A DNA stretch of 64,000 bases from Basidiobolus meristosporus CBS 931.73 (Eukaryota > Basidiobolomycota > Basidiobolomycetes > Basidiobolales > Basidiobolaceae), in contig MCFE01000406.1 of the NCBI GenBank assembly GCA_002104905.1, forward strand, positions 16,489 to 80,488. Direction: 5' to 3'. Of the stretch, positions 11,640 through 23,979 are shown piece after piece. The notes beneath the pieces are model-generated. The model worked only from the letters and a program-made list of their open reading frames with translations, had not been told where the DNA came from and did not search any database. Each line of letters opens with the position of its first letter. Positions within the stretch are counted from its first letter, which is position 1. The position numbers and the translations under genes are program-made.

Positions 11640-13687
11640 ACTAGATGTAATGGCAGAGGGGTAAGGTGAAGTGACTATGAACTGAATGATCCACTTTTGG
11701 AAAATCAAAAGTTGTGACTATTAACACAGTAAGCTTGCGTCAACGAAATATATTTATCGAGTACCCTAGGAGTGCGATAAATATTATGTTCTTCTGCCAA
11801 GATTTAAATACTTAAATAGCCGAATATGACTCGTGAGAATATAGCGATAGGAAATGTAATGTATGTGGGCTTGAAGCACCAAGGTGTGGGAATATCACTA
11901 AACTTAATTTTGTGGATCGTTACAAAATTGGTAACTTGGCATTGCAAAAGACGGGGTTTGGAAATTATACAAGCTTTTGTAACGCAATAGTATAAACTCT
12001 GAGCCATAAATTACAGTGACCATATTACGATAGTGAGATACTTCATGTTTAGGTTAAACTTTGAATTGCAGTTATTTATCAAGGTTGTGGAAAAATTCCA
12101 GATTAATGGAAGTAATATAGAGCTACAGCCTCGAAAGCAGTATTCCTCTCTGAAAATCTTCTTCTCATCACCCTTTTAACAGGCCTCGAGTTTGAATTAC
12201 AGGTATTTGTCATTAATAGTAGTTGATGATCATGGCTGTATTTGTATATCTAATACTGTGCAAGTAACGACTCGTGGTGAATGAGGGTTACTCTCAGTGC
12301 TACTACTATGTGTAGGAAGGAGCATCTCTTGGCATTGGAAACTTCTACAATTCAAAACGCGAGGTAAATAAATGCCGATCTTAGCAAACATATTTACTAT
12401 ATACTAGTTGCATATATACCCCTTTCCAATTGAGTTATTCGTCTCGCATTGTGACCGGTACTTGACTAAGCAGAGGCGAAGATCAGCTCGTTGTACAGAT
12501 TAGGATATCAGTTGGCTTCTCGGTGAAAGACCTGAATGCTGTCAATTATCGAGACATAGGCAAGCTATAATGACTGAGCGTTAGAATTGGCATTCCATCA
12601 GCAGTTTCAATCTTCAGTAATCCAACAAAGACCGTTCTCGACGAACCGATATTGGAAACAAGACCGTTCTTTCCAAGCCTGGAATAATACAGATTGTCCG
12701 CTTAATAATAATTGGTGGCGAGAACGGGGATATCGGCCCCGATTAGCCGAGCTTCGGCCGACATTTTAAAAGTGCGTGACATTTGCTTCTCATGGAAAAT
12801 CAAAAAGCAGTTGAGTACTTGAGCCTATCAGGGCCGAATCCACCTTACTATACAAGGTTTGCTGTCATGAAAGTAGCTCCTTATGATCATGATGATGTAA
12901 CAAAATAAAGTAAATAGTGGCTGATGATGAATGTTAATCATCTTCGTTGCTCGTAGAGATGTTAGATGAGCTTTTCGTAAATTCAATCAGTCGCTCAAGG
13001 CGCGCTTTCGGAATAATAATAAAGCAGGAATATGTCAACCAGGCAAGACAAAGTTGGTCCTAACAAGTATTGGTCACAAAGATTATCGCGATTTCTGGTA
13101 AGAATGACAGATTTACCTAAACAAGAAAGATCTCTCAATGGCTTTCAGAACCTCACGAGTTGATGGGGGATTTCGTTGACGGATTCTACCGGCTCAAATG
13201 GAGTCTTGAAATCGGGGTTGAAATCATAATTATGTGGTGCATCAATCTTGGGATTGCAATACATATGGGCAAGAGCCTCCTTGTAAAGTATTGTTTGGCT
13301 CATATTGCAATCATCCTATTGGAATATATCGACCCACCCAAAAGTAAGCTGGGGTGAATTATATCGATTCTAAAATAACGTATCTGATTAGCACACAACT
13401 GATCGTGATTACTCATGATGGAAGTATTTCGGCAACTCTGAAATATATGCGGCCTCTCAATAAATATAAATCATCCGATTTTCCGCTGCAGCGGTTCCTA
13501 TTCTTGCCATTTCAACTGATTCATTGTTGAAAAACTTATCACAATCTTATTCAGTTTCTAGTTACCTGTAACCAACATTGTTGTGTCTCTTCTGTTATTT
13601 GGGTTTGTATCTTAGCATTTTGTAACTTGCCCAATAGAGCCCACCAACAATACTTGTGAACATATTTGGGTTGCATTTCTTATCCTT
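11640..13687. other. Long intergenic region upstream of the Zn2Cys6 gene
   Basis: About 2 kb without a recognisable gene. It holds the divergent promoters of the dioxygenase (minus) and the transcription factor (plus). A cluster of short CCGTTCT-type repeats and CGG-rich sequence lies at 12,630-12,760 (separate entry). Confidence 0.5.
12630..12762. promoter_or_regulatory. Cluster of CCGTTCT repeats and CGG-rich motifs (possible binding sites)
   Basis: AGACCGTTCT occurs at about 12,629-12,638 and 12,661-12,670, and its reverse form GCGAGAACGG at about 12,718-12,727. The first and last copies form an inverted repeat (CCGTTCTCG / CGAGAACGG). Just beyond is a GC-rich patch with several CGG and CCG triplets and the palindrome TTCGGCCGA. 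Zn2Cys6 proteins bind paired CGG triplets, and a Zn2Cys6 gene starts about 930 bp downstream. Function is inferred only. Confidence 0.3.
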
Positions 13688-16025
13688 ATGCTATTATCAT
13701 CACCAGAGGCCAGCTTCTCCAGTGATCACAACACATATAAGAAATCTCGAACTAGTCGTGCTTGCGATATATGTAGAAGAAAGAAGGTCAAATGTGATGG
13801 GTTAAAACCTTCTTGTTCTAACTGCAGCACCCTTGGTTCTAAGTGCACTTACCTTGATAAGCCCAAGAAACGTGGCCCACAAACCTCTCAACCAAAAGCT
13901 CTCGAGGCACGCTTGAAGCATCTAGAGAAGTTGCTCACCTCACTTGTTGATCAGGGTGGTTCACTATCAAGTCAAGTCACTAATGAGTTGCGTTCCATCA
14001 ACTCTTCACAGACGGAGGAGCCAGAGGTATGGTAGTAGGTGTCGATTCCAGGTATTCACTGCACTAATCATCTTTTAGAATTCAAGCGAAGAGGAAGAGT
14101 CAAACCCCGAAGAAGAGGATCGTCCAACTCATTCAGATAAAATCTTACCTCACGATATCTCCTATCGATATGCCGGAAGTAGCTCTGGAATGTACTTGCT
14201 TAATGGGGAAGGAACAAACCATTCTGTTCATGATATTACGAAATTCCTCCCTGAAGTTTATGACGATCTTCCCAATTTGCCCGAAACTTTCCCCCCACCT
14301 GATTTAAGCGAGAAGTTACTGAACAATTATTTCCGACGGGCTCATCCGTACCTTCCAGTATTTCACATAGACGGATTCATGAAGAAATACAGGGAAGGAA
14401 CTGTTCCTCCTATTCTTCTTAACGCAGTGTATGCCCTGGCTTGTCTTCACTCGGGAGATTATAATCTGTTCCCAAGCATCGAAGCTTGTAACAAGTACGC
14501 CCGAATGTTCTTCCGTCGTGCCAAATCATATCTTGATTCGGAATACCATTCATCCTCTATTCCTGTGATTCAGACCTTGTTCTTGATGACATTCAGCCCA
14601 GTATCGGGGTGGCTTTTTCTAGGAATGGCCATTCGAATGGCCCAAGACTTAGGCTTGCATAGAAACATTGAGTCTCAAAACATGAGTTTAACCGAAAAAG
14701 AGGATCGCAAGTTACTGTGGTGGTGCTGTGTCACTATGGACCGCTTTTACAGCTCGGTACTTGGAAAGCCCATGTCCGTCACTAATTCCGATTTTGATAC
14801 TAAACTCCCAATGGAGATTGCAAGCCCAAATTGTGAATATTCCTTGCCCAGCCCAGCGGTGTCACTAAGATACTTCACTCATCTTATTCGCTTGACGAGT
14901 GTTATCAATCGAATTATGAGAGAGGTTTACGGAGTTGAATCTACCGCATCCAACCAATGTGGAAAAATTCTATGGACTTTGAATCAGGAGCTGAGAGATT
15001 GGGAGCAATCGCTACCTGCTGAGTTCAAATACGACTTCTCGAAACCAATAGCGAACAACGTACATACTGTGCTACTTACGTTCTTTTGTCAGTATGGCTA
15101 TATTCTATTGAACCGCCCCTTCATTATGAAGGCCGGAAAGCACAAGAAATCGACAGCACCAGATCCGGCACTCCAAATCTGCTCGAGAGCGGCTAGTATT
15201 ATGACCTTTATTTTCTTCCATACGCCGAATGGCTATAAGTTGCATGGTGTCATATTCAAAGTATCTTTCACGTTTGCGGCTTCTATGATTCATCTGATTA
15301 GTACGCTTTCGGAGAACGAGGAGATAGCGCGAACAGGAAAGGTTAATCTGTCGTTTAACCTGCGCCTTCTTCAAGAATACAAAGAAGTCTCAGCAGGGTT
15401 CGACCGCTGCTTCAAATTTATGAGCGAGATCGTTGAGAATCGTAATTTCCAAAAGGTCGATGAACTTCCTGCTGAGCCAATATTGCCACCCCCTGTCATC
15501 TTCTCACCCGATCTTACACACAAAACCCCGAAACGAAGCGATTCTGCTGCGATTTTAATTATTCCGGAAAAACAATTGGATTCACCAGTGCTCAAGACCT
15601 CAACTGCCCCCTCACCAGCAAACTCAATGGCGAACTCGAAGCCACGCAATGCGTCCCCGCTGGAGCACAACATGAACTCGCTCACGCCAATGAACGTGAA
15701 CCTAGATCAAATCAATATAACTGACCCGATCTTCCAATACAACTCTTCACAAGCAGGCCAAGTGGCTGGCAATCTGTTTACGCCAGAGTCTTATCAGAGT
15801 TCACTGAGTTATATGAATCCGCAAGGAGAGATGCGCTCCATGGCAAACAACACTGTAGCAATAGGCCCCAATACTATCTCGGAGGCATACATACAGCAAG
15901 ATTTTACGCCTGTAACTTTCATTGGAAACCCCCAGTTCTATAGCAATCACCAGATGGACATTAACATGCAGGAGTGGAACAACTATATTGATCAGTTTTC
16001 CAACTTTACGCCCCCTTCTATGTAA
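13688..16025 (+). CDS. Zn2Cys6 fungal transcription factor
   Basis: Two exons (13688-14026, 14079-16025) give 761 aa. The binuclear zinc cluster lies at about residues 26-54 (CDICRRKKVKC, then CSNCSTLGSKC), followed by a basic linker and a short coiled coil (about residues 71-90, LEARLKHLEKLLTSLV) typical of dimerisation. An acidic stretch follows. The fungal-specific transcription factor domain spans about residues 175-430 (YFRRAHPYLPVFHIDGF, LGMAIRMAQDLGLHR, DRKLLWWCCVTMDRF). The C-terminal third is rich in Ser, Asn, Gln and Pro and is probably the activation region. The protein should act in the nucleus as a regulator of metabolic genes. It is convergent with, and 594 bp from, a Dal5-type permease gene, a possible target by proximity only. 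Confidence 0.93.
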
Positions 16026-16619
16026 TTTTTACCCAATTCAATTCAATGGCTCATCGAGTATTTGTATTAAAATTTTGTGTATCTCTTTAATTGGTAGTCT
16101 AATAGTTGCATTCTCCTACGTTCACAGTATTCATCCAATATACTACGTGTATTTGCTTCTCTGGGCGGAGACCCATTTTTGCCTCATGATCGACGCTGAG
16201 CATCATCCAACCGGAGCACATGCTCATGTCTTCAAATTTAGGTAAAAAGGGACATGATGTGCATCCAAAAAGCCATCGGATCATCCAAATCTGAGACAAT
16301 GGTATGTATATAGTAACAATGTCTTGGTCTTGGAGATACATATTAGACAGCCCTTGGAGAACCAACTGATCGGTCATCTCCCAACATGCAATATTGGTAG
16401 TGGCTGCAGGCATCATTGGGTGGACCTGAACCAAGCACAGGCGACCCTACAGATATGCCTTCGAGATTAATAAATGCATGCATATATCCAGATGAAGTAA
16501 GCATTTCAGACATGGTGTAGTGTAGAATATCGTTTATCAGAGTATGGGATACAATCTTTTCAAGCATTACACAAAAATGAACAGAAAATAAAGAAAAGGC
16601 GAGGATTAACAAAAATTTG
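16026..16619. other. Convergent intergenic spacer
   Basis: 3' regions of the Zn2Cys6 gene (plus) and the MFS gene (minus). No gene, repeat or RNA seen. Confidence 0.5.
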
Positions 16620-18086
16620 CTACAGTGTGTAGCTAAAGTCAGGATGCCTGTCGCCACATAGTTCTATTCCTCCATGTCTTGCAACCTCCTTTTCCTTCTG
16701 CTCCTCAGTCAAGTTGGCGCGACGTCTATTCTCTCTCGTGAAGATGACCCTCAAGAGAATTACGAGTACGGTTTGGATTCCCACGCATGAGACTGCAATT
16801 ATATTCCCTCCCAGATACTTGGGTGGGTCATAGTAGATCTGCCCACCAATTGCACCACCAATCGTTCCAACGGAGACAATTGCTGCAGATGCTACAGCCC
16901 GGCGAGTTAATCCCCCAAAATTGTTGTTGAACCATGCTATCTTCACTGAGACGTTCGCATACACACCAGCAGTGATCAGGATAGCGCCAAAATAATGGAC
17001 GCCAACGAGTTCATCGTTGACAAGTATAAGTAGTAAGAACCCGCAAATAGTCACCAGATTAACAAACACCATATGCAGACTGCGCTCAACAAAGTGATCG
17101 GAGCTGATGCAGAGGAAGATTGTTGCAAAAAATGCAACTGCGTAGGGAGGGACGGTCATTAACTGGGATTTCACCGTAGACCAGTGGCCAAGGCCATTGA
17201 CTATAGAAGGCAAAAATAACGTGACGCCTTGGAGTGCAATGGTTCCGGTTATATATATGACCATATAGGCATATGTTTTCCAGTCTTTGAATACAGACCC
17301 AACTTGTGCCCAAGACCATGAGTGGTCATTCGCCGCACCAGCGTCGGTGGCTAATCTATTGATTTCGTAGGCGCGTTCGTTTTTGTTGAGAAATTTCGCG
17401 GTTTCCGGTGAATCTGGAAGGAAGAACCAGCACAAGATCGCCAGCACCACGGTTGGCAACCCTTCGATCAGGAATATATATTGCCATTCCGCCAGGGAAC
17501 CCTTTATCTGGCTAATGCCGTAGGCTATAAGACCACCAAAGGCACCAGCCAGTGATGAAAAAGACCAGAAGAACCCAAGTCTGACTGCTTGCTCCTTTCG
17601 CGGGTACCATAGAGACATGTAGTAGATCACACCAGGGAATAGGCCCGCTTCGAATGCACCCAAGAGAAATCTACAAATCGCCAATCCAGCAAAACTTTGG
17701 ATGCCGACCATTGAGACGGCAACCACTCCCCAACAGAACATCAGGATTGCAATCCATTTTGAGGCCCGCCATCTCCTTAATACGATATTGGAAGGTAGCT
17801 CAAAGATTACATATCCAAAGAAGAAAATAGATAGGGCCCACTGATACTCCAGGTGTGACATGTTGAGGTCTGTCTCCAGCCCACCAAGCTTCGCGTTGCC
17901 AATGTTGGATCTATCGAGGTATGAGAGGAGATAGATGATACATAGTAATGGTAGTAGAGTGAGGTCGAGCTTGCGCATTAGTTTCTTATGTACAACCGCG
18001 TTCTCTTGATGTTCCGGGTTGGCCTTCTCAACATCAACATCATAAATGGGCTTTTCAAGGCTATGCGAAGTAGCAGTACTACTCAT
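16620..18086 (-). CDS. MFS transporter, Dal5/allantoate permease family
   Basis: A single uninterrupted exon gives 488 aa. It has the full family pattern: LLSYLDRSNIGNAKLGGLET after TM1, FFFGYVIFELPSNIVLRRW, FLLGAFEAGLFPGVIYYMSL, WYPRKEQAVRLGFFWSFSSL, AGAFGGLIAYGI, and FLIEGLPTVVLAILCWFFLP before the central loop, then six more hydrophobic segments. The C-terminal tail is charged. It is probably a plasma-membrane proton symporter for an anionic organic nutrient. Unlike the related gene at 6,968 it has no intron, so the two are not a recent tandem copy. It faces the Zn2Cys6 gene tail to tail. Confidence 0.94.
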   Translation of the reverse strand: MSSTATSHSLEKPIYDVDVEKANPEHQENAVVHKKLMRKLDLTLLPLLCIIYLLSYLDRSNIGNAKLGGLETDLNMSHLEYQWALSIFFFGYVIFELPSNIVLRRWRASKWIAILMFCWGVVAVSMVGIQSFAGLAICRFLLGAFEAGLFPGVIYYMSLWYPRKEQAVRLGFFWSFSSLAGAFGGLIAYGISQIKGSLAEWQYIFLIEGLPTVVLAILCWFFLPDSPETAKFLNKNERAYEINRLATDAGAANDHSWSWAQVGSVFKDWKTYAYMVIYITGTIALQGVTLFLPSIVNGLGHWSTVKSQLMTVPPYAVAFFATIFLCISSDHFVERSLHMVFVNLVTICGFLLLILVNDELVGVHYFGAILITAGVYANVSVKIAWFNNNFGGLTRRAVASAAIVSVGTIGGAIGGQIYYDPPKYLGGNIIAVSCVGIQTVLVILLRVIFTRENRRRANLTEEQKEKEVARHGGIELCGDRHPDFSYTL

Positions 18087-19571
18087 TTTCTAAGGGAAGA
18101 TGAAAATATGATGAATAATGTGAAAGACTTGGGGCCTGGTGCTTTTATGTAGCCGGAACGGTGAAAGGCTGGCTTCGTTACTGTCAAGATCTCCGTATCT
18201 TGAACCAATCCGGGAGAAGACAGTTACAAACCATGGGAAAATCAGCTAGATGTCGATTCTATAGAAACTATACATTAATGCAGGAGCGCTCTATGATGCC
18301 TAGCGATTTGGATGCATGAATCTTTCTAAGACTTTTGGACGATTATGGCGAAGGCAATCAGCACAACCAAGCCATGAAATTACTATGACTTGAGGTCAAA
18401 GTCGATTTGTCGAATCTGAGACATGTCTACAGGAAAAACTTTCAACCATTATATTGTAGTCAACGGATAGGCGTAGCAAATATCATGAGCTAATCTGCCA
18501 ACACAATTGCTTTCTATACATATCCAGTCGGCACTAGTGGGCTCACATGATGTTACTTACTGTATTCATACCTCTGTTACTGGGTGTTGGGTACTCACGT
18601 CGTACTCGATGATTGCTGGGATAGTGGCGGACGCAATACACATGACAAAAGTACTATAACGATGACTCTCCAAAATCCATCGTTTTGGGTGAAAAGGCTG
18701 ACAATATCCCAAACAAAGATATTAGGGAAGGGGAAAGTCGGACAGTGACCAATGGTAGCTCTATGCTCTCCCGACATCTTGCTTGAATGCATGGATTTCG
18801 GTAGGCTATAGCCTGCGATTTGTTGTAACTATTATAGTTCTAGTGCTTGAGCAATCAGTAACCAGGGCATTGTCTTTGCCAAGCAGCCGGTTTCAAAGAA
18901 ATCTTTTTCGCATCAATATCTCCAAACTGGGAAAAGTATGAATCCCGTTAGCAGCCAACCCCTTGCCTGTTGACTGAGGAGCTTGGCCGATGAGCTGGAT
19001 GGCGAAATATCATTGAAAATCCGAACAAACAGCGACGTAGTGAATTCGGTTGAATATTTTCCCTCAAATCCAGCCCACCGTTTCCATACTATTGGCCTTA
19101 TATAGCAACGTAGCTATTTTTGCCACACTACATGACCTCAAATATGAAACAAACGTTGGGATTTAATACTTGAATTCACTGAAACCACCACTGATTAACC
19201 TGAGATGTTCCCCATATGTAATCCTATCAGGAATAGAGTTGCCCCCCCCCACTGCGATCAGAAAAGAAAATTAACGATTCAATAGTGGTTAGTGGGTTCC
19301 CCACAAGGTCTTACCTATATATGCACATATATGCTAGAAAGGTGGGCCTGATTAAATTATGCATGACTTTTAAAGGTCATCAATAATAGCGCTGCTTGAT
19401 GTCCTAAGCCATTGGGACTCTGATGGGGATTTTTACGAAGAAATTTACTGATCTGTTAGGATTGGTAAATCCATTGTTCAATTACATCCACTGAGGTGTA
19501 AATGAGCACTGGTTGGCAAATCTGCCTTTTTACTCTGAGTGTCCGTAATTACCGGCAACATCACTAGCTTG
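18087..19571. other. Divergent intergenic region
   Basis: Promoter region shared by the MFS gene (minus) and ALKBH1 (plus). A poly-C run lies at about 19,243-19,251. No gene or RNA seen. Confidence 0.5.
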
Positions 19572-20865
19572 ATGAGTGATACGACTAAAGCTCCGAAATT
19601 CAAGTCTAGAAGACAAGAGAAATTGGCTTTAAAGAATGCACAGAGCAACAAATCCTATGTTAACCAGACAGCTTTTAGAGCTATCGAACGAAAATATCGC
19701 ACACGTTTACCGCCACCAGATTTCAGTGATGTCCTTGACTTCGCAAATCTTGAGAACAACACTCCAGAGAATTTAGATAAAATCGTGAGACTTGAACTCA
19801 AGCATAGCCTTGCACAACTATCACCCCTATTTGGGACAAACGAGCATAATCAGGGCAGACTTTGCTACACCTTAAAGGACCATCCTGGTAATCTCCCCCG
19901 TGGTTTTACTTGTACGGTCTATTCGGGCATTCTAACCTTTCCTTTCTCCCTCAGGACTTGTCGTCATACCTCGAGCTTTTGCACCAGACGCCCAAAGAAA
20001 TGTTATTAAAAGCTGCCTTCGGGAGCATGCAAAGCATCCAAATTTATCCAACTTGGACGCACACTATGATGTCCCGGACGCTGGAATTTGGAGTTTATAT
20101 CAGAAGTCAGTCAAGGGCGAGATTACTCCTCAGGATGCCATATATTATGTTCCTCTAAAAGAAAAATCGGACGACGAGGATGAAGTAGGAGCGTATGGTG
20201 ATGCACCAAAGGATAGTAACCTTGCTGTCCTTCCGCCTTTTCAACTAGTTCGTCGACTCCGATGGATTACTTGTGGGTACCAATACAATTGGTTGGACAA
20301 AACCTATGCCCTTGAAAAACGATACCCATTTCCGGAGGATATAGGTGAAATTGCTACAGCAGTAACGAAAGCAATTGAAGGGGTTGGTTATACCGGAATA
20401 GACGGCCAGGGATACATAAATCAATACGAGGGAGACAAATTTTCTCCAGAGGCCGGAGTCATAAACTATTACCAACTGAAAGATAGTTTAATGGCACACG
20501 TTGACAAAAGCGAAATTAATATGGATGCGCCTTTGATTTCATTCAGGTATGGCTCAGCCTATGTTTTCTTGACTCGCGAATGTATGCTTAATTGTGTTTT
20601 ACTTGGATCCAGTCTCGGGCATTCATGCATTTATCTTTTAGGAGGCGCGACGCGTGATATCACCCCGGCTGCCATCTACCTACGTAGTGGGGATGTATTA
20701 GCTATGTGCGGCCCTTGTAGAGGCGCATTTCATGGAGTTCCACGAATCCTGGAAAACACTTTACCAGATTACTTGAAGGTACATCCTGACGACCCTGATT
20801 GGGATATCTATGCAAGCTTCATGGATGAGGCAAGGATTAATGTGAACGTTAGACAAGTTTTCTGA
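19572..20865 (+). CDS. ALKBH1: ALKBH1-type AlkB dioxygenase
   Basis: Three exons (19572-19887, 19955-20546, 20613-20865) give 386 aa, close to the 389 aa of the human protein. Diagnostic stretches are GLVVIPRAF, LRWITCGYQYNWLDKTYALE, EAGVINYYQL, the iron site HVD in SLMAHVDKSE, ISFSLGHSCIYLLGG, the distal His in RGAFHGVPRI, and the 2-oxoglutarate-binding segment ARINVNVRQVF. The family motif is RxNxTxR, and here the Thr is Asn. AlkB enzymes oxidatively demethylate nucleic acids; ALKBH1 has been reported to act on tRNA m1A, mitochondrial tRNA m5C and DNA N6-methyladenine. The in-frame ATG at 19,572 is used because upstream in-frame codons lack ATG. Confidence 0.93.
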
Positions 20866-21491
20866 TGACTACCGTGCATTTTGAAACGGCAGCTATACAT
20901 ACATACAACAAGCATTGGAACCAGATGTCCGGTAAATAACCAGGATTTCTTTTGCGACACAAACCAATATGGTGATAGACAAATCATTCACAAAACATCA
21001 TATCATAGTCGTATATGTATACCATTTGGCATATAAATTACGGAACCCCGTCCTAGAATAAACGTTGCATCGTTCGTTTACCCTTTGCTGCTGATATCAT
21101 TCTCGAATTTGTTTAGTGAAAAGTGATTGCACTCCCTAGGAAAATTGGGGAGACGCTCATCACAAAAACGCCCAAATATCAGGTAGATTAGGTTCGCAGC
21201 TGATTCCAGTACATCCTCATCCAGCAACATGCAGCTATCCTTAGATTATGCGGTAACGATGTTTGTTGGTGGATAACATTCAAGATATGCATCTCATACC
21301 AGGCCATGTACGCTATCCCTAATTGTGTCTCGAGGTTGGAAAAGCCCCTTTCGAATTAGCAAATATTTGAACTGTTTCCAGAAAGTACCAACATATTTAA
21401 TCGTTGTTGAGCAACCCCGCTTTCAAAGCAAATTTATTCCTGAAGAATACAAACAAATGCCATCATTCCGAATAATGGCGATGCTTGGTAG
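20866..21491. other. Convergent intergenic spacer
   Basis: 3' regions of ALKBH1 and the KRE9/KNH-like gene. No feature recognised. Confidence 0.5.
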
Positions 21492-22195
21492 TCAATGACA
21501 TGCATAGTGAATCATGAATGCAAGGGATGCGATAGTTAGGGTGGAGACGCTCAGTCGAGTAGCAGCATTGCCAATTATAGTGGGGGTTTTCCCTGGTAAT
21601 CTGGGTGTGGTGGTTGCAGTGATGGGTGCAACGGACGATGGAGAAGTTGGAGAAGAATTATTTGAAGTCAAATTAGATGAAGGAATGATTCCCATTGAAG
21701 AAGTAGAATTGTAGCCATTATTGGTATCTCCAATCGCTCCATGTGGCGATTGTGGTGGAGGTGGCTGGGATTGCGAGGCTTGGATTTCGAAGTAATGAGA
21801 GTACGAGGCATTGGGACCCGACCCCAAGCGAACAACATAGAGTTTTCCCGGAGCTAGTGTTGAAGGGACCATCCATTTATATGATCCATGCTTCATATAA
21901 ACACCTCTGGTAATTGTGGTGATTCTGTCTAAGTTATCTGCCTTTCCAAACATCAACGTAACATCAAATTTCTCATCAGCAACGGATCCATTCACTTTTC
22001 TCCTATGTTGACAACTGTTAGCGTATCACGTAAGCTATCTGCTAACCCATGGATGTGCCCTTACCACTGGATAGTCGTATTTGTGCCAAGCGTCCACCGG
22101 GTACCGCCTACGGGGTTTGTAACAAACAGACCGGCAAAGGCGAAGGAGGTAAGAGATGCAACAGAGGCTAGAATTGTAAAGATGTTTAAGCGCAT
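21492..22195 (-). CDS. KRE9/KNH-family GPI-anchored cell-surface protein
   Basis: Two exons on the minus strand (22195-22065, 22002-21492) give 213 aa. The N-terminus is a signal peptide (about residues 1-20, hydrophobic, ending SFAFA). The KRE9/KNH Ser/Thr-rich domain follows (VTNPVGGTRWTLGTNTTIQW, then DRITTITRGVYMKHGSYKWM and YVVRLGSGPNASYSHYFEI). A Pro/Ser/Thr/Asn-rich stalk comes next and then a hydrophobic C-terminus (TLTIASLAFMIHYAC) fitting a GPI signal. The family is linked to beta-1,6-glucan and wall assembly in yeast, though many filamentous members have no assigned role. The ATG at 22,195 is chosen because it directly precedes the signal peptide. Confidence 0.88.
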
Positions 22196-22261
22196 TGAGT
22201 GGGAAAAGAGAAGAGCGTGTTGATGAAATTTGAAAGATCCAATAATAGCGGGCATCCCCCG

Positions 22262-22281
22262 AAACATATATTTATATACAA
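22262..22281 (-). promoter_or_regulatory. TATA box of the KRE9/KNH-like gene
   Basis: On the minus strand a TATATAAATATA-type sequence lies about 70-85 bp upstream of the ATG at 22,195, a common TATA distance. Confidence 0.5.
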
Positions 22282-23909
22282 CCCCAAGATCGATCTGTCA
22301 TGAACATCAGGTGCAGACTTATTAATGGACGCTGAACACATGCAGCGTGAACCCAATTTGTGTGTGTGCATTCCATGCAATTTTAGACTGCGAAGTAGAG
22401 TCGACTGTATCAGACAATGTTTACCACACCCTGGTCCCGCACTTGAAGTAACAATAGGAATTGTGGACGCTAGCGAAGCTGTCGGTAACAGCAATTTGGC
22501 TCGATACATGTTCTGAATGGTAGTGATAACACCTCGATTTTGACATCTTGACAGCAGTCCCGAAAGCATAATGGAACCTAGCTACTTCTCGCAAGTAGCT
22601 GAAGAATGCATATTTAAATGGATTGTATTGATTAAATGAGTAGTTTCCCTCCCATCACCTATTGGCCACAGGAGCATTCCTGACACTCCTGGGAGGTGAT
22701 GGTAGAGATTCCATTATAAACCTTGGCATTTATAGTACGTTTCTATACTTTGGTGGTAATGCAACTTCCAATTGATTTGCAGTGCCAACTGCATTTTGAT
22801 TTAGGTCTTTATTAGATGTGGTAACTTTTCATTAAAACGACAGTTGGATGCAATTAATACCGGTTCTCGGGGCAACGATCAAGCGTACATTGTATTCCAG
22901 TAGCTGCAAACGAGAATAATATGACTCTTGAACCTTCGGATATACCAGAATGTGAGATCACATCATATATGGTATGTCAGATGATGTCTCCAGAGGTATT
23001 TACAAAGATATGCGATTCATACGAGAGTGCAGTTAGTAATGAATATCGGCGGATGTGGAGAAAATGAACGGTAGAAATCCCATCTGTTGTGTCTATAAAT
23101 TATCTACATGCAGCAATACATATTCTGCACTGGCTACCATTGGCTTCTATATGCACATAACATTCTGCTTATCACTCATGCCCTAAGCCTTGGCTATTAC
23201 AGGTGTATGATGCTTTTATATGGCAAAAAATGTAATTTGATACTCTACCGCGGGACAGCGAGGGCTTCAAAGCTATGGTAACAACTGTACCTTTGTTGCT
23301 CCATTTGCTATACTTGTACTGTGGAACTGATACTGCTAGTATGACATTTGATTATCTACTGTGGTGGCATCCTAGTCTCCATCTGTGGCGTCTTGAAGGT
23401 TACTGAATCCATCTTACTTAATCTCATTGCTATACCATTCGTCCGCCAGCACGATTCAGTATTGGATCCTGGACTAGTCTTGGAAATATATATACAACAA
23501 TAGATTACCTTTGACTCTAAATCAAGATGTTGTAGTTGAACCCTCAGCAAATAAGTCGTGGTAGTGCCATTCACCATCATAAATTCTGAATTTGTCTGGT
23601 CCATCTAGAGAGCATTGGCTGCCCTAGTACTATTCAAAACAAGCCACTATTCTATTGAAAACGTGCATTTGAATTCCATGCCAAAATATGTGCTCATTCG
23701 CTAGATTATCATGTCGATCTTCAGTCGGTTACATAAAATTCATTGCTGAAACTTCACGACGTTTGTAGCACACTTATCATTGTAAGATCTATACTTGATT
23801 TGTATCTGTGGGTTCAAAATCCTTCTACCTCATTTGTAGATTATCACATCTACGTATTCGCACGGAATTGATTCGATGAAAGTAATTTTCAGGCTGATTC
23901 CCTCCGCTT
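22282..23909. other. Intergenic, no gene seen
   Basis: About 1.6 kb between two divergent genes. Open frames in it are short, overlap each other and match nothing known to me. No RNA gene or repeat recognised. Confidence 0.5.
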
Positions 23910-23916
23910 TATAAAT
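23910..23916 (+). promoter_or_regulatory. TATA box of the RidA gene
   Basis: TATAAAT lies about 65 bp upstream of the chosen ATG at 23,980. Confidence 0.5.
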
Positions 23917-23979
23917 GTGTTCACCATACCGCCTGAAACATACGAAGTCTACCTCGGCTTGTTTGTGAGTTTGAAAGAA

